A stretch of DNA of 64,000 nucleotides from Methanosarcina sp. MTP4 (GTDB lineage: Archaea > Halobacteriota > Methanosarcinia > Methanosarcinales > Methanosarcinaceae). A model generated the notes under the pieces. It made no database searches. It worked only from the letters and a program-made list of their open reading frames with translations, and was not told the origin of the DNA. Shown here piece after piece: positions 51,390 to 59,943 of the stretch. Both the position numbers and the translations under genes were made by a program. Where the stretch lies: assembly GCF_000970045.1 (NCBI RefSeq), contig NZ_CP009505.1:1674001-1738000 (forward strand), in the 5' to 3' direction. How positions within the stretch are numbered: the first letter of the stretch is position 1; each line of letters begins with the position of its first letter.

Positions 51390-51530
51390 CGCCTCCCCAA
51401 AATGAATAAAAAAGAGATCTTGAAAAGAGTATTTTGCAGGCTTTATTAGTTTCTTTTTGCGTCCAATCTTGCCGTTTTTTGGTCCACTTTGGATATCCTG
51501 TTTTTGCTGAATTCCATATGTATATTTTCG

Positions 51531-52532
51531 TTACCTGTTTTCATCCGGGTTCCTTTCTTCTGACCCCCACTCTTCAGGCCTGGTTTCCGCTTCTTTTCTC
51601 AGGCATACGCCGGTTTTTCCGGGGTGGATGGGAGGCTCGGGGATATCGGGTTCGGCTTTTACAAGGACGTAGGTGTAGGGACCAAAGGTTTTTTTCAGGG
51701 AGTGTTCGACGTGGAGGGCAATCCTGTCCGCTTCGCCGACGTTCAGGCCGCTGTCCACCTTTATGTGGACGTCCACGGCAATGTTGCTCCCTATCTTCCG
51801 GGTTTTCATGTTCGAAAGAGCCCGGACACCTTCGGTGTTCAGGATGATTTCCCGGACCTCCGCGTTTGTCTTTTCGTCAAGGGAGGCTTCGATAAGTTCG
51901 TTTACGCTGCTGCAGGAAATCTTCAGGGCAACTTTGAAAATGAAGAGGCTCAGGAAAACCGCCATCAAAGGGTCGAGGACCGTCCACCTGCCGCCAAGGA
52001 AAATAGCGGCTCCGACTCCTATCATGGTACAGACCGAAGAGAGGGCGTCCGAGCGGTGGTGCCAGGCGTTTGCGGTCAGGGCCATACTGTTGATTTTCCT
52101 TGCATGGCGGATTGTGTAATGGTACATCAGTTCTTTGGAGAGGATGGAAAGAATAGCGGCATACAGTGCTATCAGGGCTGGCTGCTGGAGGGTCTCCCCA
52201 TTTATGACAAGCAGGCTTTTCCGGAGCCCGTAGAGAAAAGTTTGCCCTGCGACTACGAAAAGCATTAGCCCGACGAGGCTTGCAGAGAGGGTCTCGACCT
52301 TCCCGTGCCCGTAGTTATGGGTCCTGTCCACAGGCTTCCTGGCAATCTCGAAGCCCAGGATCACCACCAGGTCGGTCAGGAAATCGGAAAGGGAATGGAC
52401 ACCGTCCGCAAGCATCGCCGCGCTGTTTCCCAGGACTCCTGCAAACAGCTTAAAAATAGTTAGCCCCAGGTTCACGAATAGCCCTGCGCCCGTTACCCGT
52501 ACTGCCTGTTCGAAACGCTCATCCTGGTCCAT
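51531..52532 (-). CDS. Cation diffusion facilitator (CDF) metal exporter
   Basis: A 333-residue protein that exports divalent metals (Zn, Fe, Mn or Cd) against protons. Six helices carry the two metal-site motifs, ADGVHSLSDFLTD in helix 2 and HHRSDALSS in helix 5, followed by a cytosolic domain with NTEGVRALSNMKTRKIGSN and DVHIKVDSGL. A hydrophilic tail of 35 residues follows. ATG 52532 gives MDQDERFEQA; a GTG six codons upstream is an alternative. The gene is convergent with acyP. Confidence 0.92.
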   Translation of the reverse strand: MDQDERFEQAVRVTGAGLFVNLGLTIFKLFAGVLGNSAAMLADGVHSLSDFLTDLVVILGFEIARKPVDRTHNYGHGKVETLSASLVGLMLFVVAGQTFLYGLRKSLLVINGETLQQPALIALYAAILSILSKELMYHYTIRHARKINSMALTANAWHHRSDALSSVCTMIGVGAAIFLGGRWTVLDPLMAVFLSLFIFKVALKISCSSVNELIEASLDEKTNAEVREIILNTEGVRALSNMKTRKIGSNIAVDVHIKVDSGLNVGEADRIALHVEHSLKKTFGPYTYVLVKAEPDIPEPPIHPGKTGVCLRKEAETRPEEWGSEERNPDENR

Positions 52533-53079
52533 ATTCCGGATCACTTCCACTGCAGTGGTCCCCCGGAAAGTTTCCTCTCCGTTTCTGGTCCGGTCCCATC
52601 TCGCCCTTAATCACGCAAAATTGGGGGTTCCGGCTTCTCCCGGGGGTTTGCGGCCTAAAGTCAGCTCAATATACAAACATTAAATATGTTGTTATATATA
52701 TTAAAATAGTACCTCTTGATTTTTTATTATTAGTCTGGGGAGTTGAAACCCCTATTTCATTCAAATTTTATAAGACATTATTTAAATGGATTTTAATATT
52801 GTCCAGGCCCACAGGGGTTTTTTTAAGGTTTTTAAGGTTTTTAAGGTTTTTAAGGTTTTTAAGGTTTTTAAGGTTTTTAAGGTTTTTAAGGTTTTTAAGG
52901 TTTTTTTCAGGGCCATTCCAGCTTTTCAGGTCCTCCCAACCCTTCCAAATCTCTCAGCCCTTTCAGCCTTTCCGGCCTCCTGAGGTCTATCCTGACTTTT
53001 AACCTTCATTCAGATCTCAGGGCTTTTATCAGTATTATTCAGATCTTGCAGGGTTTTTTTCAGCCTTCATTCAGATCTT
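52533..53079. other. Intergenic region with promoter and minisatellite
   Basis: Contains the AT-rich promoter of the CDF gene (TTATATATATTAAAATAG, about 52692-52709) and the 9-bp repeat array listed next. Open frames over the array (VFKVFK-type) are artefacts. Confidence 0.5.
52818..52906. repeat. 9-bp tandem repeat TTTTTAAGG
   Basis: About ten perfect copies of TTTTTAAGG, a microsatellite-like array that keeps the reading phase, followed by T-rich tracts and further TTCAG-rich repeats to about 53095. It lies downstream of the minus-strand phosphatase-superfamily gene. Confidence 0.92.
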
Positions 53080-54609
53080 TCAGGTTTTTTTCAGAATTTT
53101 TCCAATAACTACCAGCCCGGTCAGATTTATTATCCCTATCAGGAAATAGCCTATAAGTTGCCTGAAATCTATTCCAAATATTCCATTGTTTCCCGTGCCT
53201 GAACAACTCCCAATCCGGGCTTCACTGGCGGTGGCGCTCTCAATTCCGGAACCATCGTCGGCTCCGGGTTTCAGCTCAAGGTTCCTGAATTCGATAACAG
53301 AGTCGGTTTCCAGAAATAGTTCTTCTTCTTTTTCTTCCTGGCCGTTTTCGCCTTCAAAGGTAGCTCTTACCGTGTAGGTGAAGTCCGGTTCAAGGCCCAG
53401 GAAAAGAAACTCGTCATCATTCCTAGGGGAAGCTACAGGTTTCCCGGCTTTCAGGAGTTCTACGGAGCCTTCCCCGGGCAGTTTTACCTCCAGGTTCACG
53501 TAGCTTTTGAGCACAATCTGCTCCCCGTCGGCAAAGCGGGGCTTTCCGGGGACGTTGAGGACTCCCAGCAGGGTCGGAGCTACATCTTCCTGCCCGAATT
53601 CCCCTTTTATCACTCCTCTTTCCACATCCGGGGCCCGGATTATCAGGGGGACCAGCTGGGCTTCATCGGATACGGAGTATTTTTCGCCCTGGTGCCCTCC
53701 CCTGGAATCTTCTGTTGGAAAAGCCATCCCGTGGTCGGCGGTCAGGATGAATGCGATATCATTTCTCTTGCAGAGTTCGTAGAGGGGCATAAGGTCAGCG
53801 TCCAGGTTTTCGATGCAGTCCAGGTATCCGTAGTTGCCGCGGTAGTGCCCACTCATGTCCACGGCTCCCACGTTGACCGTGAGCAGGTATTTCTGTCCGG
53901 GATATTCCTCGGCTATGTATTCCACAAGGGCATAGGCCGTATCGATGCCCCACCTGTTGTACCCGCTGTACCTTTCCCCTGCCTCTTTCGAGCTCACATA
54001 GCCGGGAGCCCCGGCTGCCTTTTCTTCCATAAGTACAAGCAGCCCTGGCGGGACTTTCGAAGGCCCAGGGTTGTGTTCGTAGCTCTCAAGGGTGGGCGCC
54101 AGTTTACTAATTGAGTTTTTTTCGTCTCTCAGGATGGCGTCATGCTCGGCGCAGATTGACCAGGAATCCCCCTTTTCCATCACCCCTATGCAAAGGTAGC
54201 CCTGCTCATGCAAAACATCAAAAAGAGTGGCGTCCCTGAAGCTAACCATTTCACTGTCCGCCCCGGGGTTCCCCGTAACCAGGACCGAATGTCCACCTCC
54301 CGTGAAGGTCTGTGGGACTCGGAGTTCCAGGACTTTTGCGCTCTCTTTGCTGATTTCGGGAATCGCTTCAAGCCTGGCTCTTTCAAGGGGACTGCCGTCC
54401 AGGGCGTAAGGGGTCAGTTCGGGATATACGAAAGGAGCACTCATGCCGTCTGCGATAAAGAGTACGGCTCCGTTAGGGGTCTGCACCGGGCTTATTTCCA
54501 CTTCGGTAAGGGCGAAGGCCGGGCAGGAAAATATTGCGAAAAAAACAGAGGCAGCTGCAAAAAGGATTGCCGCTGAAAAGAGGCGGTGTTTCGGGATTCC
54601 TGGTTTCAT
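53080..54609 (-). CDS. Membrane-anchored alkaline-phosphatase-superfamily enzyme
   Basis: A 509-residue extracytoplasmic metalloenzyme. It has a signal peptide or anchor (residues about 10-33, ending SCPAFA), a catalytic domain with metal-site segments NGAVLFIADGMS (near 46), GGGHSVLVTGNPG (Ser/Thr nucleophile region), VNVGAVDMSGHYRG and TADHGMAFPTEDSRGGHQGE, then a beta domain and a C-terminal helix (LIGYFLIGIINLTGLVVIG). The motifs fit the family of phosphoglycerate-mutase-like and sulfatase-like hydrolases; no Cys-x-Pro-x-Arg motif, so it is not an anSME client. It faces no operon partner. Confidence 0.82.
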   Translation of the reverse strand: MKPGIPKHRLFSAAILFAAASVFFAIFSCPAFALTEVEISPVQTPNGAVLFIADGMSAPFVYPELTPYALDGSPLERARLEAIPEISKESAKVLELRVPQTFTGGGHSVLVTGNPGADSEMVSFRDATLFDVLHEQGYLCIGVMEKGDSWSICAEHDAILRDEKNSISKLAPTLESYEHNPGPSKVPPGLLVLMEEKAAGAPGYVSSKEAGERYSGYNRWGIDTAYALVEYIAEEYPGQKYLLTVNVGAVDMSGHYRGNYGYLDCIENLDADLMPLYELCKRNDIAFILTADHGMAFPTEDSRGGHQGEKYSVSDEAQLVPLIIRAPDVERGVIKGEFGQEDVAPTLLGVLNVPGKPRFADGEQIVLKSYVNLEVKLPGEGSVELLKAGKPVASPRNDDEFLFLGLEPDFTYTVRATFEGENGQEEKEEELFLETDSVIEFRNLELKPGADDGSGIESATASEARIGSCSGTGNNGIFGIDFRQLIGYFLIGIINLTGLVVIGKILKKT

Positions 54610-54850
54610 TATAAATTAATTTAGATATCAGATATAAAGAATTTGCTTTTGCACCTTTTTTATTCATCCGGGATAAATAATTTGTCCCGGTTAGAATAAT
54701 GGGTTTTGCCACATATTCTCCCTGATTTGGGTATCTTTTTAAAGGTTTAACTTTCTTTAGTTTGCGTAGCTTCATATTACATTTCTAACAAATATACATA
54801 AACATCCCGGAAAAATCTATCATTTTACTCAAAAAACAGGTAATGTTCCC

Positions 54851-55732
54851 ATGAAAATGAGCCCACGATGTACTTACTGTATGCTTTCCAGAGTGCACTT
54901 CCAGTCCAAGCTGTCCACGGACGACGAAGACCTGATAAACAAAACAATTCGTGAGTGTCTCTGCGTTCTGAATGATAACTATAGCCCTGATGCCGTTTCT
55001 TCCGTTGTTGCCACCAAAGTCCACAGGAAATGCTATGAAGTCCTGGGGGACAACGACCCTTATGCCGTTACCAAGAAACTGATCAACCAGGCTGCGGAAA
55101 AAGTCCTGCCCTTCGCAAGGGAGAAAATTTACGAAGGAAACCCCGATGACGCGGAAGTTTTCAAGCGGGCCGTGCTTGCCTCCGTTATTGCGAACTACTT
55201 TGACTTCGGGATCATGGGCTTTGATGCCAGCGAGGACAAGTTTGAGGCTGCCTTCCAGAAATACTTCGAGCAAGGGCTCGATGTGGACGAGACCCGGAAG
55301 ATGCTCGGGCTAATGGAAGACGTTGTCTATATTGCCGACAACTGCGGGGAGATCCTCTTTGACATCTTTGTCTTTGAAATCATCAAAAAGCTCGGCGGAA
55401 AAATCACCCTCGTGGTCCGTGGTGGTCCAATTCTTACCGACGTGACCATGGAAGATGTCCGGAAATACGAGATCGATAAAAAGGTCGACAGGGTCCTTAC
55501 CACCGGTTCCAACGCTATAGGTGTCCTTGTTGAGGAAGCTCCCAATGAGTTGCTGGAGGCCATGAAAAACGCAACCCTCATCATCAGCAAGGGCATGGCA
55601 AACTACGAGACCCTCTCCGAACACAACTTCGGGCCCATTGCCTACCTCCTCCTTACAAAATGCGAATGTGTTGCGGACTCCCTGGACGTGGAAGAAGGCC
55701 TGTCCGTTGCAAAACTGATGAACTGCCCGTGA
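54851..55732 (+). CDS. DUF89 damage-control phosphatase
   Basis: A 293-residue metal-dependent phosphatase of the DUF89/ARMT1-like family, thought to remove damaged or excess phosphometabolites. Motifs: CTYCMLSRV near the start, the metal-binding IADNCGEILFD (near 162), RGGPILTDVT (near 190) and ISKGMANYETL near the end. The start codon ATG 54851 follows TAATGTTCCC without a good ribosome site; ATG 54857 two codons later is an alternative. It stands alone and is divergent from the phosphatase-superfamily gene. Confidence 0.9.
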   Translation: MKMSPRCTYCMLSRVHFQSKLSTDDEDLINKTIRECLCVLNDNYSPDAVSSVVATKVHRKCYEVLGDNDPYAVTKKLINQAAEKVLPFAREKIYEGNPDDAEVFKRAVLASVIANYFDFGIMGFDASEDKFEAAFQKYFEQGLDVDETRKMLGLMEDVVYIADNCGEILFDIFVFEIIKKLGGKITLVVRGGPILTDVTMEDVRKYEIDKKVDRVLTTGSNAIGVLVEEAPNELLEAMKNATLIISKGMANYETLSEHNFGPIAYLLLTKCECVADSLDVEEGLSVAKLMNCP

Positions 55733-56177
55733 CCTTCGGGACGCGGCTTTAAATTCCCTGCTGCAGCGTGGCCTGCAGCAACCATAGTTTTTCGCTGGCA
55801 AACCGACAGTTCATATTCTGCAAATCATCCTCCCGCTTATCCTGCCAATCCTTCCGCTTATCCTGCCGACCATCCTGCCAATTATCCTGCTGACCATCCT
55901 GTCAATCATCCTGCTGACCATCCTGTCAATCATCCTGCCAATTATCCTGTCGGTCATCCTGTCAATCATCCTGCCAATTATCCTGCCAATTATCCTGTCG
56001 GTCATCCTGTTGATTTTTTTCCGGCACCTTTTTATTGTTCCGGGTTTCTAAATATATACAGTTAATATAATGTAACAATGAAATTGCAACTTAAACAAAA
56101 CGCAACTTAAACAAAACGTAAATAGAAAAGCGCAAATAAAAAAACGTAAATAAATGAAGTAAAGGGAGAACTGTAAA
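55733..56177. other. Intergenic region with a 12-bp minisatellite
   Basis: The repeat array (55835-56012) is followed by an AT-rich promoter stretch with ATATATACAGTTAATATAATG (56050-56070) and short AACGCAACTTAAACAAA repeats, leading to the cooT ribosome site. Confidence 0.55.
55835..56012. repeat. 12-bp tandem repeat of ATCCTGNNNATN type
   Basis: About fifteen adjacent units such as ATCCTGCCAATT, ATCCTGCTGACC and ATCCTGTCAATC, in higher-order pairs, just upstream of the cooT promoter. Confidence 0.9.
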
Positions 56178-56366
56178 ATGTGTGAGCTGAACGTCATTAT
56201 GCTTCGTGGAGAAGAACGCGAACAGGTTATGGAATCCGTAGCAAAAATAGTGGTTGAAGGCGACTCGATTGAGCTTACCGGGATTCTCGGGGAGAGGATG
56301 ACGGTTACGGGTTCAATCAAAGAAATTAACTTTTCAAGCGGAGAAGCCCTGCTTCTGGCAAAGTGA
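56178..56366 (+). CDS. cooT: CooT family nickel-binding protein
   Basis: A 62-residue protein that begins MCELNVIML, the conserved Met-Cys start that binds nickel in CooT, and continues with EQVMESVAKIVVEGDSIELTGILGE and SIKEINFSSGEALLL, the small barrel pattern of the family. CooT helps insert nickel into CO dehydrogenase, so it probably serves CdhA, encoded 50 kb away in the same window. ATG 56178 follows GGGAGAACTG. It is transcribed alone. Confidence 0.85.
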   Translation: MCELNVIMLRGEEREQVMESVAKIVVEGDSIELTGILGERMTVTGSIKEINFSSGEALLLAK

Positions 56367-56388
56367 AACCGTATTCCCTGAAGGAAAA

Positions 56389-56524
56389 CGAAGTTTTTGA
56401 GCTGAATTCCAGAGTCCCGGAATTCTCATTTCCTGTTTTTTTAACGGGCTTAAATGAAACGAAGTTTTTGAGCTGAATTCCAGAGCCCCGGAATTCTCAT
56501 TTCCTGTTTTTTACGGGCTTAAAA
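56389..56524. repeat. Tandem duplication of about 68 bp
   Basis: Two copies of a segment that starts ACGAAGTTTTTGAGCTGAAT, contains two GAATTC sites around CAGAG-CCCG and ends in T-tract plus ACGGGCTT. The copies differ by a few bases. The hairpin GAATTCCAGAG-CCCGGAATTC plus T-tract could terminate cooT transcription. Confidence 0.8.
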
Positions 56525-56672
56525 GAAAGTATCGTCAGAAGCAAAAGGAAAAAACAGACAAAGGAATTTGAGCGATGCAGGCCGATCTATGGGGAAGAGA
56601 ACGCCGTAACAATCGACCGTACCACGAAATGGGGCAGCCCTTTGCAATAGGCAAGGACGGGACCGGGGAAGA
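56523..56672 (+). pseudogene. Truncated duplicate of the DUF4326 gene
   Basis: About 150 bp that match the first part of the gene at 59526-59915 closely (for example GGGGAAGA-AACGCCGT, CAATCGACCGTAC, ACGAAATGGGGCAGCCC). A one-base deletion in the T-run after GGCAGCCC shifts the frame and the match ends near GGGACCGGGGAAGA. The start codon is lost. A dead partial copy. Confidence 0.85.
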
Positions 56673-56731
56673 TTCGAGTATATGTAAACGTTATCAAAGG
56701 TTTTCAGAATCAATTGTTCATTGAAACATAT

Positions 56732-56902
56732 TTATAGTTCCGAACGTAAATATTTACAATTACTTTATAACCACGAAAGATACAGAAAGCATGGAAGGAC
56801 TGTGCACCTATTTCCTTATTTCTGTGTTTTCCGTGCTTTTTGTGCTTTCTGTGGCTAAACTATCACTTGAGATTGGGGGGGAATTTGGGTCATTGACTAT
56901 AA
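56732..56902 (-). mobile_element. MITE-like element with CTATAGTC-like terminal repeats (copy 2)
   Basis: The complete reverse-orientation partner of 4267-4429, with the same outer sequences (TATAGTCAATGACCCAAATT at one end, TTTACGTTCGGAACTATA at the other) and the central CACAGAAAGCAC palindrome. The two copies differ at about one base in eight. Confidence 0.7.
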
Positions 56903-57021
56903 TTGGCAGCTCATTTGCAAATGCCTTAAATGTAAAGTATTTTCTAAGCTCACTTTATTCGAAAATAATGTAACTTTTCAGAAAAAACAATCTCAAAGTA
57001 AATAATATCAGGAGATCTGTT

Positions 57022-58263
57022 ATGCGATTTCCCAATAGAGTTTCCGGGATTAAATTTGCAGGATTATTAGCCATTATTATTTTAGTTGTTTCGACTCCGG
57101 GGTGTATGAGTTCAGGTTCGGATAAGAACAATTCAAGCTCCAGTCCAAATGTAGAGGTGATACCTCCAGCACCTGAATCGGATAAGAGCAATTCAAGCTC
57201 CAGTCCGGATGCAGAGGTGATAGCTCCAGCACCCGAAGCAAGTATTACGTTTGTTACTACCGGTTCATCATTTTCACCAATTATCACAGTTACGGGTAAT
57301 CCTGAAATTAAATGGGTATTTGGGGACGGTTCAACATCCGATTCTCCGGCTCCTACTGTAAATTTTGCTTCAAAGGGGACAAGATCAAACACTCTGGTAG
57401 TAACACCATGGAGTGCAGTAACTAAGATCAATATAGGTTATGATGGTTCGGATGGGGGAGTAACTCCAGGTCCCGGTACAATCGAAAATCTGGAACAACA
57501 GAATGTAATAGCTGTTACCGGTTTGGAAAATGTTGCACCGTACCTCCAGGTATGGGCTTCGAGTTATAATCCGATAGCTGAGCTGGATTTCAGTAACTTC
57601 ACGGAACTGCATACGATTGAGTGTTTTTATTGTATATCATTGACCAGCATCAGGCTCAGTAACGTTCCATCCCTGACCAGGCTTTGCCTCGAAAGATGCA
57701 AGATTTCTTATCTTGACCTATCAGAGGCTCCTGCCCTGGCTGACCTTCGCGGAGCATCCCAGAGAAGTTCAACATATACAATAAATTGGGGCACTACAGG
57801 GGCTAATATGTGGCATGTATGTATTGGGGCTAACCCACGTATGACCGGCGCATTACCATCCGGCCAGTTCCCGGTCCTGGAAGATTATTTTGTTTGGAAC
57901 GGGAATCAAAGCGGGACTCTATGCCTGGATTCCAAATATTTATACAAAGTTCGGGCATACGATAACCATTATAGTGCCGCTGATTTATCCGGGTGTTTCC
58001 CTGCTGGTAGAAGAGCTGTTGTGCAAATTTATAATAATGAACTCACAAGTCTGGATATTTCCGATGACCCCGGTTTAATTCATTTAAATGCCAGCCGTAA
58101 TTCACTGGACCAAACAGCAGTAGACGGGGTACTCCAAACACTGGATTCTTATAATACTCATCATGGGTATCTGGATCTAAGCGGAAATGCCGCCCCATCA
58201 ACTACAGGAATAGCCCATGCAAATAACTTAACTGCCAGGGGATGGGAGGTCCAGAGCTCATAA
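57022..58263 (+). CDS. Leucine-rich-repeat surface lipoprotein
   Basis: A 413-residue secreted protein. N-terminal helix LLAIIILVVSTPGC fits a lipobox with Cys 28 as lipid anchor. It is followed by a Ser/Pro-rich stalk in which a 20-residue unit (SDKSNSSSSPDAEVIAPAP) occurs twice, a short beta region and, from about residue 175, irregular leucine-rich repeats (LDFSNFTELHTIEC, LTSIRLSNVPSLTRLCLERC, LTSLDISDDPGLIHLNASRN). Such proteins usually bind partners at the cell surface. ATG 57022 follows CAGGAGATCTG. Low GC; stands alone. Confidence 0.82.
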   Translation: MRFPNRVSGIKFAGLLAIIILVVSTPGCMSSGSDKNNSSSSPNVEVIPPAPESDKSNSSSSPDAEVIAPAPEASITFVTTGSSFSPIITVTGNPEIKWVFGDGSTSDSPAPTVNFASKGTRSNTLVVTPWSAVTKINIGYDGSDGGVTPGPGTIENLEQQNVIAVTGLENVAPYLQVWASSYNPIAELDFSNFTELHTIECFYCISLTSIRLSNVPSLTRLCLERCKISYLDLSEAPALADLRGASQRSSTYTINWGTTGANMWHVCIGANPRMTGALPSGQFPVLEDYFVWNGNQSGTLCLDSKYLYKVRAYDNHYSAADLSGCFPAGRRAVVQIYNNELTSLDISDDPGLIHLNASRNSLDQTAVDGVLQTLDSYNTHHGYLDLSGNAAPSTTGIAHANNLTARGWEVQSS

Positions 58264-58347
58264 AAAATCCCCCACCTGCAAATTTATCCACTTAAAATTT
58301 TAAAACCAGGGTTATAAGTTTATTATTGGGTTCATGATGGGGTAGAA

Positions 58348-58660
58348 ATGAGTGTCAGCCATGGTAAATTAAAGTATTTTCTTAAAGAAGACGCTTTCAT
58401 TGTTTCAAACCATGCTCGAAGCCGCATGTTTCAAAGGAACATCTCCACTTAAAGCATAAAAGAGGTTATACTTCAGGGGCAGATTATTGAGGAATACCCT
58501 GAAGACGAGCCATGTCCATCAGCTTTTTTTTGCGTATTCTGAAGGTAGACCCTGCCATGTTGTGGTAGCAGAATGTGAAGGCCATATAAGAATAATCACG
58601 GTGTACATCCCGGAAAACAATAAACGGATAGACCACGTATTAAGGAGAGATCAAAAATGA
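58348..58660 (+). pseudogene. Broken DUF4258-like protein (toxin-like), stop and frameshift
   Basis: From ATG 58348 the frame gives MSVSHGKLKYFLKEDAFIVS then NHARSRMFQRNIS, typical of DUF4258, a stop TAA at 58450-58452, then SIKEVILQGQIIEEYPED in the same frame. After CPSA a frameshift in a run of eight T (about 58521-58530) is needed to continue with FFAYSEGRPCHVVVAECEG and IRIITVYIP. The last codons overlap the ATG of the YgiT-type gene (ATGA). With both lesions repaired it would be a normal 100-residue protein. Confidence 0.82.
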
Positions 58661-58911
58661 AACCTGACAGGTGCAGTTTTTGTAAAGGTAAACTCGTCGA
58701 AGGTAAAACCGAGTTTGTGGCAAAAGTTGGAGAGCAGTTCATTGCCATTAAAGATGTTTCCGCCTATGTCTGTGAAAACTGCGGAGAAGCCTACTATACT
58801 CCGGAAGTTTCAAGAAAAATAGACGTGGTCATGAAAAAGTTCCACGAGTCCAAACTACTCTTGCATCCCGTAGCCGCCGGAGAACTGAGCTTTGACGAGA
58901 TTGTTGCATAA
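58657..58911 (+). CDS. YgiT-type (MqsA-like) zinc-finger protein
   Basis: An 84-residue protein with CSFCKGKLVEGKTEFVAK and CENCGEAYYTPEV, the N-terminal zinc domain of YgiT/MqsA-type antitoxins; no helix-turn-helix domain follows. The start overlaps the final codon of the broken DUF4258 gene, the usual co-transcribed pair. Its frame is intact while the partner is broken. ATG 58657 follows AAGGAGAGATC. Confidence 0.85.
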   Translation: MKPDRCSFCKGKLVEGKTEFVAKVGEQFIAIKDVSAYVCENCGEAYYTPEVSRKIDVVMKKFHESKLLLHPVAAGELSFDEIVA

Positions 58912-59525
58912 TTTTTATACCCAATCGTCATTCCTTTTTAGCCGATCGCTTTTTCTTTTCCCCGCTCGCTTCGCTCCCTCAAGAGGATTACTATAACTTT
59001 TTTTATATATTTCTCGGGCGGCTCCTCCTACCCTCCCTCCCGGCTCTTCATTTTCCGCTGATCACTTTCTAGTACTGCGATTCCAAATTATATTCATAAA
59101 TAACGAGGTAGCAAAAAATTCTCTAAATAATCTCAAATTAAGATTAAAACCACGGAAGACACGGAAACACACGGAAAAAAGAACGGCCTGAAGACGGCAA
59201 TTAAGGTTTCTATGGCATTTTTCAATCTGTTTGAGTGTAGCAGAATTCGGGTTTTGAAATAGTCATTTCAGTTACCCGGTAATCCACTGTCCGACGGGCC
59301 GGTTTCCGTGTCCTTCCGTACTTTTCCGTGGTTTATTCTCAAATTATGTAATCGATGTACTAGTTCCGCCGCCCTTCCCTGCCTTATTTTTCACAACAAT
59401 CAGTCTTGACTCAGCTTTCGACCCCGCTTTCAAAATAAAGTTATTTTTGAGACAACTGAATAAATGTGAGTATCAAAACTACAGTTTATATTTTATAGAA
59501 ACCGTAATCTTTACCCGTAGATAAC
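58912..59525. other. Intergenic region with long inverted repeat
   Basis: No gene. Contains a short CCGCTCGCTTCGCTCCCTC stretch and an inverted repeat at 59150-59335, AACCACGGAAGACACGGAA...CCGTGTCCTTCCGTACTTTTCC, related to the CTATAGTC elements but with a different 130-bp centre and without recognisable ends. The region also includes the promoter of the DUF4326 gene. Confidence 0.5.
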
Positions 59526-59915
59526 ATGGCTGAAGTCAAAGAAACCCTCGTCCGAAGCAAAAGGAAAAACCAGACAAAGGAACTTGAGCGCTGCAAGTCG
59601 ATCTATGGGGAAGAAAACGCCGTCACAATCGACCGTACAACGAAATGGGGCAGCCCTTTTGCAATCGGCAAGGACGGGACCAGGGAAGAAGTGCTGCAAA
59701 AGCACCAGGCCTACCTGAGAAAAAAGCCGGACCTCCTGAGAGCAATCCCCGGGGAATTGTCAGGCAAGGTTCTCGTCTGCTGGTGCTGGCCTGATCCATG
59801 CCATGGGGACATCCTGGCATACCTGGCTAACAACCCGGACAAGATCGAAGAATTCAAGCAGGGGAAAAACCCGATGAAGGGGAAGGTTCAGACTACTTTT
59901 GGGAATTTTGAGTGA
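59526..59915 (+). CDS. DUF4326 protein
   Basis: A 129-residue protein with the DUF4326 core: VTIDRTTKWGSPFAIGKDGTR, HQAYLRKKPDLL, and the ending GKVLVCWCWPDPCHGDILAY, where Cys and His residues suggest a metal or catalytic site. The family occurs in phages and mobile elements; its function is unknown. ATG 59526 follows TAGATAAC without a strong ribosome site. A truncated duplicate lies 3 kb upstream (56523-56672). Confidence 0.88.
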   Translation: MAEVKETLVRSKRKNQTKELERCKSIYGEENAVTIDRTTKWGSPFAIGKDGTREEVLQKHQAYLRKKPDLLRAIPGELSGKVLVCWCWPDPCHGDILAYLANNPDKIEEFKQGKNPMKGKVQTTFGNFE

Positions 59916-59943
59916 TTAACCGTTGTTACAACCTCAATACTCC

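Noticed and set aside
52786-53002. Open frames giving VFKVFK and LRFLRF repeats
   Set aside because: They are translations of the TTTTTAAGG array, which stays open in all phases; no ribosome site.
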